Shown: one piece after another, positions 55,746-64,000 of the stretch
How positions within the stretch are numbered: position 1 is the stretch's first letter
Layout of the letters: every line of letters begins with the position of its first letter
Assembly (NCBI GenBank): GCA_014281115.1
Contig: JACONQ010000003.1
Coordinates: forward strand, 3,906,001-3,970,000
DNA length: 64,000 nt
Source: Laburnicola sp. R22_1
Taxonomy: Eukaryota > Ascomycota > Dothideomycetes > Pleosporales > Didymosphaeriaceae
Direction: 5' to 3'
Program-made: the position numbers and the translations under genes
The notes under the pieces: model-generated
What the model saw: only the letters and a program-made list of their open reading frames with translations
Databases searched by the model: none
Told to the model about the DNA's origin: nothing

Positions 55746-58700
55746 CACCCCCTTAGCTTAGGCTTATCCTTAAGCTAGACCCCTTATAGCCGTTCTTTAT
55801 TCTAGAGTAATAACCTCTATCCTTTATTCTAGCTTATTAATTTGTACCTTCTTTCTATTAAGATCCTCTGCTATATTAATAAGTTCTAGTTAATCTAGAA
55901 ATTTACTCTATTTGTTAATAGAAAGGGTCTTTATAAGCCTATTAGCTATTATTTCGTTTAACTAAGTGTAAGTAACCCTAATTCTTTTTTGTACTATCTT
56001 TTACCTTAACTAATAGTTATAAATATCTATATAGCGGAGTTTAGTATTAAGCTGCGCAGTCTCCTTAGCGACAAGCTATATTGTCTACTAGTTGTCGCAT
56101 TTAATAGTAATTGTTTAATCCGCAAGCTTAACCTAAAGCTTATTAAGTAGGCGTAATATAAATAGTGCCTTCTTGGCTACTTATAACAGGGCTAGTAGCT
56201 TGGCTTTAGTAGTAGATATGGTAACAATATTTTACTTGCTTATTTTCTACATAATTTGCCTACTAAATAGTTTAATAATATATTCTTAAGAACTTTTTTA
56301 GTCTAGTGTATTGTCTACAAACAAGGCATTGCTTACTATCTTAAAACTACCTTCTCTACCTAGCTATAACGCCCTTATATATGTTTCTTAGAGGTATAGT
56401 AGGACTTAATCAGCGGCATCTTAATATTAGCTGCCAGAGTTGGTGAGAAATTGTACTAAGTAGGAGGACGCGAAAGTAGTGTCTAGTTGGGTAGTGACTG
56501 CGGCGAATAGAATTAATCTAACCTTGCATTAGTATCTATTAATCTTAAATAGACTAGCGAAGCCTAATTGTAGAGTAAGCTTAATGCTACTTATTAGAGT
56601 ATTATGCCTAAGACTTTAGTTATTAACTAGCCTAGCGATCTTATTAACATATAACGCTTGTGAGAGCCAGATCTTTTATTATGGGCGGTTTCTAAGAATC
56701 TTAACCCCTAGGAACTATTAGAGATCTTTTCCTCCTATAAGGGTGTACTTTTCTTATAGCTGCTTAATAACTAGCTTAGCCTAGGGTTTGTTCTCCTATT
56801 TATAGGCAATAATAATATTATCTACGTAGAAGAAGATAATTACGCCTTATTTAATTATATAGTAAGATTTATAGAGTATACTAATAAAGCCTAAGCCTCG
56901 TAGTATTAAAGTAAACTCTCTCTACCAGAGTAGTAGTAAGATTCAGAGTTCATATAGCGCCTTATTAAGCTTTAGAATTATTCTAGAATTATTATAGCCT
57001 TGTGGCATTCTTATATATATATCTTAGTCGATCTTCGCGTGAACAAAGGCATTCGTGACGTTGTATTAAAGGAGCTCTAGGTCGAATCGCGCCGCAATCG
57101 CCATAAGCATGCAAAATAATTGTCTAGCCAATGTTGCCGCATATATATCTTATGACGTAATATTTCTCTATTAATCGCCATAAATAATAAGGCGTACTTT
57201 GCACTTCTTAAGTTAGTAATATTTATTAAACTTATAGATATATACCTATATATAGTTAAGAATCTATTCTCTAGTCAGCTTAATTATTTTAGCTGGTATC
57301 TCGGTTTAGAATCTCATGTCCTAGTGACTATTTAGGTGCTATTTCTTAGCTTCCTTAAATATATCGCACAGTGAATATTCTTTAAGCTTATTATATTAGA
57401 AAGGTGGCATAGGCAACTGGCTCCTATATAGCTTTAATCCTTTAGAGAGCAATCTTTTTAACTACGCCTTATCTAATATTTTCCTATTAAAGTTTTCTGC
57501 GTTTGCCGCTTTAGTGCCAGCTATAAATACTACAGCCCATAGGCATATTATTAATAATAAGGGTTAGTAGTCTTTTCCTTTATCTTCCTCTACTAGTAAT
57601 TATATAAGAAGTGTTACTAGTAGTAGTATAATTAGCAGAGTGGAATAAGTATAGTCCTCTTTCCTACCTTATTAATATCCAGGCTAGTCTTTATTTTGCG
57701 GGTTATCTTAAATCGTCTCATCTTTATAGAACGACTCTGTTTCTAATTTAGTTAGTTTAGCTATAGACGGTAGTTTAACCAATTAGACCCATGCAGCGAT
57801 CTCTTTAAGAGTATTATATATAAGGTTATCTATAAGGTTCTCTATCTTTCTACTAAAGATGCTGTCTTTGTTAAATATTACGTTCTGGGTACTAATTACT
57901 TTCCCAAGCAAGGGTATCTATATTCGAAAGATATTAGAGGATTAGTATCCTACCAAATATCCAATCCACGCCTTTGAGTTAAGACGTTATAGTCTACTCT
58001 TACTATAGTAGGTATTATCTATTATTACAAAAGCTTTGCACTTATATGCCTTAAGATAGGTTTAATTTAGCTTTTGTAGTGCTGTAACCACTCTATTCTA
58101 GAAGGCCACTATTATAAAGAAGACTTTATATAGTGTTCTCTAGTAATTTGCATAGTTTAGCATTCGATTATAGAGGTAGATAGCTAACTAGGTAATCTCT
58201 AGCCACATCTCCTATAGTAGGTTAGCATTAAGTTGCATTGCTTAGGCTTTATCTTTTATTACACCCCCTAAGCATTTAGCTCCCCCATTCTGTGCTTATA
58301 TATTAGGTGCTAAAGGCTTAATTATAATCCCCTAGACTATACACTATTAATTAACTTCTTGTTTAACTATGAATATTTTATTGTCCGCTTTAATTACCTT
58401 AACTATAAGATTAAATTGGTTCTTTATAAACTTTGTAAAAGTGGCCAAAGTTTAGATAATAGATTAAGCTATGCAATTATCCTTAAAGTAGAAATTCCAC
58501 ATTAGTCCTAAGTATCGATTAGTAATTAGCATTTGGCTCTTCTCTTTTATTAAGCTGCCATCCTCGTAGCTATAGAAGTCTATTGCGACTCGTTCTCCTA
58601 GTCCTTTATTAATTAGTTGTGGTGTTCGGCGGATTAACCTCTTAGATTTAGCTCATTCGCAGGCGTCGCACTGTACTATAGTAATGCCTTTAATTCGCAC

Positions 58701-60575
58701 TCCCTTAGATTACTACACTAGGTGCTTAAGAGCACTAGAGCCTAGATGCCCTAGTCGCTTATGCTATCGCAGTGCGTCTGTCTTTTGCGGGGATCTCTTA
58801 GTGCGTGAGGTAATCCTATGGGTATGGAAGGTTGCCTATTCTATTAGTTCTAATTAGTATTCTAGAACCTATTAGTTGTAGAGCTCTTGCAGCTTAGCAA
58901 TAACTATATTATCTACTTGCTTTAGGCTTGTGAGTTCTAATTTAGTATCCTACTATAGCCCTTAACGCCGTAGTATCCTAAAAGACACTAGGTTGCATAG
59001 AAGGTCTGGGTAATAGGCCATATTATTAAGGCGTAGTATCCGCCATCTAGCCGGACCCTTTAGTTTAAGGTAAACTGTGCTATATCCTTTAACCTATATT
59101 TATATATTTCTAGCCCATATAAAGTCTCTAGGCAATAGAGAGCGAAATAAGATAAATTAATTAAGGTTGTTTATAATATGGCAGGTAGTGCCTAAATTAA
59201 AAATTAAGGAGTATCGTAGTAGGTAGCTTATAGAATTGGATTAATATAATGCCGCATTAAAGCTAGCTTAAATAGTAAAAATTTTCTATTCATCTAGTCA
59301 ATTATTATTAATCTTAGGAATAGGGGTATATGAGTTCTTAATTCGTAGAGTTTAAGACCTTAGTCTCTTTACCTTTCTTATCTCCTTTTATAAATCTAAA
59401 TTATTTCTAATCCTATATTATACTATGTCTATAAAGCCAGGTTGTGGCCTAAACCACTCTAGTGCATATTCCGAATATGCGTAGAAGTAGTCTTTTAGAC
59501 TATGCCTTTGTTTATAAGTAGGGCATTTTCTATCTTTAACTACTATTATATTTTCTATTAAGGACTACTTAGATATAGTATTTTAACTAAAGGATTGTTT
59601 TTGTTAAGATCTCCCCTATCCACATTAGTTATTTGTAGAAGATAGCGCGTCTTTAATAGTATAAAAGGCGTCCCTATTAGTGCCTAGGGTAGATACACTA
59701 CTAGTAGCAAGAGATGGCTTACTAGCAGCAAAGGCGCCCCTATACTATTTGCTCTTAATTAGGTGGAGTATTGCTATATATTCTTAGAAGCGTTTTATTA
59801 TCTTCTTTCTTATTATATTTGCGTCTTGGCGTCTAGTTTCTTAAAAGGACACGCCCTAGGTAGGGGCCGCCTTTATAATCGCAGTCAGGAATCTTTATAG
59901 TATTATGGATTAATTATACTTTAGCGACATTATTTGTCTATACTTCTATAGCTGCCTAATTATACTTAGTTAGCTAGGTATCCTAGTTTAAGGGTTATCT
60001 TATCGGCTTAAGAGCCTATAGGTATTGCGCTCTCGCCCTATCCCGCTTATCTTTTTTATTAACGCCTACTATCTACGTTAGAGATTTAATCTATTGCTAG
60101 ATCTACTCTTTAGGCTTATAGCAGTTACATTATAGGTATTACAATATAGTTAATTAGATATAGATAACTACTTTCTTAAGACTTATTCTCTTCTCTTAGT
60201 ATTTCTTATTCTTAATCTTGTAGTCCTTAAGCTATATCTTATAGAACTTAATATCCTCCTTATATATTTTAAGGCCTAAATTTAATAGCTCTAATAGACG
60301 CGTTAGAAAGTTTTGTTAATTATTATTGTTTACGCGGATAATTAGCTAGTAACTCGCTATTTCTAGCGGCGACAGCAGTGTTGGCTTTTCGCGTGGAAGT
60401 TTGGCTCTATCTAAATTAATAATAGGCCATATATCTATTAGCTCGCATTGCGCTTTTAGCTGCAGTAGCTATAGTGTATAGTTAGTATAATTAGTTAACA
60501 TAATTATTAAGTTGCAGAGCATTAATAGCAATATTATCTTTTCTTAGAGTCGATTAAGGTAGTAAGACTCTTAAT

Positions 60576-60740
60576 TATTAGATTTGAGCACTATTTAAGC
60601 TTATTAAGATGGGGAGTCTAATAGATAAGATGAATAAATAGTTATATTATGTGTATTCTATAACTTGTTGGCTTAAGGTCTAATTTAGAGGATAGAGCTA
60701 ACCACGTGCCCTTGTTTAGTAACACGGCTCTAATCTAACA
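60576..60740 (-). repeat. 5' LTR of the copia element
   Basis: 165 bp. One end has TG changed to TA relative to the partner LTR. Contains CCACGTG, a possible E-box-like site for element transcription. Confidence 0.9.
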
Positions 60741-61065
60741 AAAAGAATTAGATTAGACGAAAATTAGTGGCTTGGCAAAGAATACTATTTAAAAAAGTTT
60801 AAACTTTAATAACTTTTTAACTACTTTACTTTTATTAAAACTTTTTAATATTTATATATTATATTATTACGTAATATATATAATAACTAGTAAAATAAAG
60901 AGTTTTATATTAATTACTAACTAATTACGTAATAAAAATAGTATTTTTAAATTAAATAATTAAAGACTAGTATTTTCTTTATAAATCTATTAAAAAATTA
61001 AATTTATAGCTTTACTAGTTAACAAGTTATAAACCTTTAAAAAAAATTACTTATTTAGACTATTT

Positions 61066-61300
61066 GTGCACATTTGCGCAAGTCTGCGCAAGTCTGCGCA
61101 TCTTTAAGCATTGTTGTGCTAACAAATTGCTTGTGCAAAAATGCGCATAAATGCGCAACTCTGCGCACGTCTATGCACGTCTAAGCAACTTTTCTAAAAC
61201 AAGCACCTTTGCGCATCTTTAAGCATTTTTGTGCTAACAAATTACTTGTGCAAAAATGCGCACAAATACGCACGTCTAAGCAGCCTTTTTAAAAAAACTT
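61066..61300. repeat. Duplicated TGCGCA-rich island
   Basis: A unit of about 115 bp beginning TGCGCATCTTTAAGCATT and including GTGCTAACAAATT-x-CTTGTGCAAAAATGCGCA occurs twice (from about 61,097 and 61,212), preceded by short TCTGCGCAAG repeats. It resembles the 55.2-kb island only in its TGCGCA motif. Confidence 0.7.
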
Positions 61301-61319
61301 TTCTAATGTAGTAACTAGT

Positions 61320-61530
61320 AGACTATTTATTAATTACTATTAATAATACTACTATAAAGAAAGTTAATAATAAATTATTATTATTTTGTGCATATTTTAT
61401 TACTACTACTATATGCTAGGTACTAGGTTTTAGTGCCTTCTATTTTACTCCTCTCTGTATATAGTGCGAACTTAACCTTAGTTAGAATCTTTACATAATA
61501 AAGATCTTTAATAACTTATAGGAATTTTTT
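61320..61530 (-). repeat. Copy of repeat also present at 41.8-42.1 kb
   Basis: Read on the minus strand it matches 41,800-41,940 and 42,065-42,110, including TTCTAACTAAGGTTAAG, GAGAGGAGTAAAATAGAAGG and ATAGTAGTATTATTAATAGT. Differences are mainly transitions. It is a dispersed repeat family member. Confidence 0.7.
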
Positions 61531-62369
61531 TAGTAACTAAGAAGGTTCTAGTAAAAGAATTACAATAATAGTAGTTATTTCTTCTACTATTATAGACAAA
61601 GAAATATAACTTATAAAAAGCTAAACTAAAGTTTAAGTACTAGAACTATACTTTTATTATATATAACTCCTATACTTTACTAGTAAAAAAAGCTATAGTA
61701 ATATTTAAAATAGTATATACTAGTATATCTCTAATAGATAACTACTATTTAGATAATAACTTATCTAGTTTATTATATTAGTAGTAAGTTCTTAACTTTA
61801 CTATACTAATTTAAACTTATAATATAAATAAATTTAAAATTAATATTTTAATTATACTATTTTAACTATTTACTAATAATATTTACTAATAGTACTAGTA
61901 AATACTACTATACTTATATATAGCTATTTAAGAAAAAAAGATAATAAAAAATAATATTAAAGTTTTTAAAAAGGTAGTAATAAAGTGCTAAAACTTAATT
62001 AAAAGTATACTTGTTAATTTAATTTTATATAATTACTAATATATAATACTAAGAATTAAAAAAATTTACTATATTTATTAAAAAAAAACTAAAAAAATAT
62101 AATTCCTTATAAAGTATATTAAAAAAGTAATAGTTTTTACTTAAAGTATATAGTATATATTAAAGCGCTTTATAAATATTATTAGTTATAGAAATAGTTA
62201 CTAGGTTTATAATATTATTCTTTTATAGGCTAATTATAAAGAAAGTGTTTAGTACTACTTTATTTAGTTTAAAATTAAACTATTAAGCTTAAAAAGCAAA
62301 ATTAAATACATATTAAGCACCTTGCAGTAATAAGACTAGGGCGAGAGCCACTTGGGGCCTCCCCCCCCA

Positions 62370-62571
62370 ACGAAGCCGGCGCCCTCGCCACGGCCCTCAA
62401 GAGCGAGGAGGACGACACCCCCGCCGAAGCGCGCGCCCTGGCCGCCGCCCTCAAGGGCGAGGACGATGACGACGACGACGAGGAAGGCGGAGGCCGAGAA
62501 GAAGATCAAGGAGGAGAAGGAGGAGGATGATGAGGACATGGGGGGTGAGGGGGCTGGAGATGGGGCCTAAC
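62370..62571 (+). pseudogene. 3' end of a truncated gene with acidic/Ala-rich tail
   Basis: Beginning directly at the AT-rich border, a GC-rich frame reads NEAGALATALKSEEDDTPAE and ARALAAALKGEDDDDDDEE. A second frame supplies the likely continuation, EAEKKIKEEKEEDDEDMGGE, ending at TAA (62569-62571). The near-repeated ALA-x-ALK-x-E units and charged tail look like the C-terminus of a conserved protein, but I cannot name it. Everything upstream is lost in the repeat block, and a one-base slip separates the two frames. Confidence 0.5.
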
Positions 62572-62786
62572 TGAGAGGAAAGCAACCAGGGTGAACAGGA
62601 AAAGTGACGGCATCAACGAAACCAACATGGCACGACTCCCCCCGACCAAACTCCACAACAATCACACCCAACAAGCCAGCCACGCATAAAACAACCAAAT
62701 AATACTCGCATACCAGGAGTAAGATCATGGCAACCTTTTGGTACACGGTAAAACGCTGTAACGGAAAAATGTCCTCGCATATCCTA

Positions 62787-64000
62787 TCATAGGCTCTTCG
62801 TCCTCTCCGCCGCCACAACCGCACTATCCGCACAAACACTCCTCCCACTCCCCCCACTGCTCCGCGCCTTCCCCCCTTCACTAGTCAACTCATCCATCTG
62901 CACCAACCTCTCCTCATCATTGTCGCTATGCCGCACTTCAAACGTCGTCGTGTACGTAATCGCATTCACATCCGTCCACGCACGTGCGTCCTCGTTGCCC
63001 GGTCGACTCCCGCTCCGGAGCGTACCCGAGCGTTGCGTGCCGTATTTGGTGTGGTGCGTGGTGCCGAATACGCTGGGGAAGAAGCGCATGAGGATCAGCC
63101 GCAGGGCGGGCATGCAGGCGCACATGATGCCGACGTTGATCTCGATGGTTGACCAGCTGGCTGCGGCAGCGTAGTCCCAGGTTGGGTTTAGCGATGCGCC
63201 GAAGGTGATTAGGGATTGGAGGCGGACGACGGAAATAACGGTGACGCTGTGCGGGATGATTAGCGGGTGGCTCTCTCGTCGAGGCATGCCTGTACAGCAA
63301 GTCTTAGGACAAGAGTCTGGCCATCGTGCGCCAGTGTTATCCCCAGCACACGGGCAACACCAAAGCCAACCAACAGTCTTCACACTCGCATCCCCGAGTG
63401 TACCACACATTGGCTGAAAAAGACGGACCAACTTACAAGGTGCCCACGAAAAACATCAAGCCCACGCCCACCTTCTTCCTCCACGCCAACTGCAGCCTCG
63501 AAACCTGCCACAACGGCACCCCCAACATCCACACATCCAACACAATACTCACCCCCGCATTCACCCACGCCAAAGCATTGACATCCACGCACCTCCCCGG
63601 CTCCGCCTCCCCATCCCACCTCTCCCAATAATGCCGCACAGGCCAACACTGGAACACGCCCACCAAGATAAACACAACGCCATACACGACATCGAACACG
63701 ATGGTGCCCCACAGCAGCCGCTTGACCCGGCCGGCGGGGAAGATCCTCAGAAAGAAGAACAGCAGGGAGAGCTTGAGCATGGCGACGTTGAAAAAGTAGA
63801 GCACCTCCATGACGTAGAACCAGCGGATGAAGGCGGTGATGGTGTCGAAGGGGAGGGTCCACACGTCGGTGCCGAGGCCGTGGGCGATGGTGCCCCTGTC
63901 TTGGATGATGGTGCTGGGCAGGCCGAAGACGAGCATCGCGAGGATGAGGTAGTCGTCTGTGCTGAGCGACGTGGGCGAGAGGAAGGCTTTGTAGAGGAGC
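62787..64000 (-). CDS. PTH11-like seven-helix receptor (fungal rhodopsin-like domain), N-terminus cut by window edge
   Basis: Exon 64000-63437 (open at the edge), a 190-bp intron 63247-63436 with a GTAAGT donor and CAG acceptor, and exon 63246-62787. Helices: DDYLILAMLVFGLP, MEVLYFFNVAMLKLSLLFFFL-type segment with the usual R-I-F, TIVFDVVYGVVFILVGVFQC, VNAGVSIVLDVWMLGVPLW, then VTVISVVRLQSLI and EINVGIMCACMPALRLILM. The C-W-P and C-x4-A... loops and the CMPALR end are hallmarks of this family. The C-terminal tail (about 125 residues) is cytosolic and Ser/Glu-rich. Such receptors sense surface or chemical cues and act through G-proteins. CFEM or other N-terminal modules would lie outside the window. 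Confidence 0.88.

Larger units (their letters stand above)
55581..60740 (-). mobile_element. Ty1/copia LTR retrotransposon, complete ends, RIP-mutated
   Basis: Direct repeats of 165 bp at 55581-55745 and 60576-60740 start TGTTAGAT (TATTAGAT in the right copy) and end ATCTAACA. AAAAG flanks both sides (55576-55580, 60741-60745), a 5-bp target duplication. The coding strand is minus: the reverse transcriptase core reads FFYVDNIII at 56817-56828, where YVDD is expected; GAT-to-AAT fits RIP. A pre-integrase region near 58,650-58,770 reads RLGHLGSSALKHLV with stops, followed by the Cys pair CDAC. A purine-rich AAGGGGGTG tract precedes the 3' LTR on the minus strand. Size 5.16 kb is typical of copia. 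Confidence 0.93.
54945..62335. other. AT-rich, RIP-degraded compartment
   Basis: About 7.4 kb with almost no open frames, strong TA enrichment and few C/G, apart from small GC islands (55,140-55,290 and 61,060-61,290). Both borders are abrupt. It contains a full LTR element and relics of other repeats. No host gene is visible. Confidence 0.85.

Noticed and set aside
54945..62335. Mitochondrial or other organellar origin of the AT-rich block
   Set aside because: It contains a nuclear copia element with RIP-type changes and no organellar genes.
62336..62570. Minus-strand Gly/Val/Ser-rich frame at the repeat border
   Set aside because: Antisense to a better plus-strand acidic tail; composition artefact.

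Overview
The window is nuclear DNA of a filamentous ascomycete (Pezizomycotina), probably a Dothideomycete. Short GT-AG introns of 45-115 bp are frequent, and the gene families are typical of that group: Zn2Cys6 factors, a PTH11-like receptor, AA9 LPMO, Fig1, DUF6594 and ABM proteins. AT-rich blocks of decayed transposons alternate with GC-balanced gene blocks, and inactivated genes carry CpA-to-TpA changes, which is the footprint of repeat-induced point mutation (RIP). The taxonomic placement is inference.

1-36,955 is mostly a gene block. It holds a Zn2Cys6 transcription factor cut by the left edge, an AlkB-like remnant, an ABM-domain protein, an F-box-like protein with an internal 108-bp duplication, a MYND finger protein and a large uncharacterised protein divergent from the DNA cross-link repair nuclease PSO2/SNM1. 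It continues with a small membrane protein, a secreted type-B carboxylesterase, a Cys-rich mini protein, a C2H2 factor, a decayed AIG2/GGCT-like gene, a Fig1 membrane protein and a STAND-N-terminus-like gene with a nonsense codon. Threonine aldolase, a Pro/Gln/Tyr-rich protein, a DUF6594 protein, an AA9 LPMO and a Thr-rich secreted protein close the block.

36,956-47,105 is a transition zone: an F-box fragment, tRNA-Gly with an intron, a Lys-rich protein, a 36-bp minisatellite, a 1.5-kb AT-rich element with inverted ends, an ankyrin protein, and then three adjacent dead genes (MFS, 2OG oxygenase, F-box).

47,106-62,335 is transposon territory. A RIP-degraded hAT element has an exact 8-bp target duplication and is interrupted by a younger pogo/Fot-like element with TA duplication. 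After about 2.6 kb of gene remnants comes a 7.4-kb AT-rich block with a complete but RIP-mutated Ty1/copia element (165-bp LTRs, 5-bp duplication).

62,336-64,000 returns to GC-balanced DNA, with the tail of a truncated gene and a PTH11-like seven-helix receptor cut by the right edge.

No operon-like logic is expected. Plausible functional links are the extracellular degradation genes (carboxylesterase, AA9 LPMO) and the shared promoter of the PSO2 pair. The clearest story is genome defence: RIP has inactivated the transposons, and RIP-type stops also appear in ordinary-looking genes near or between them.
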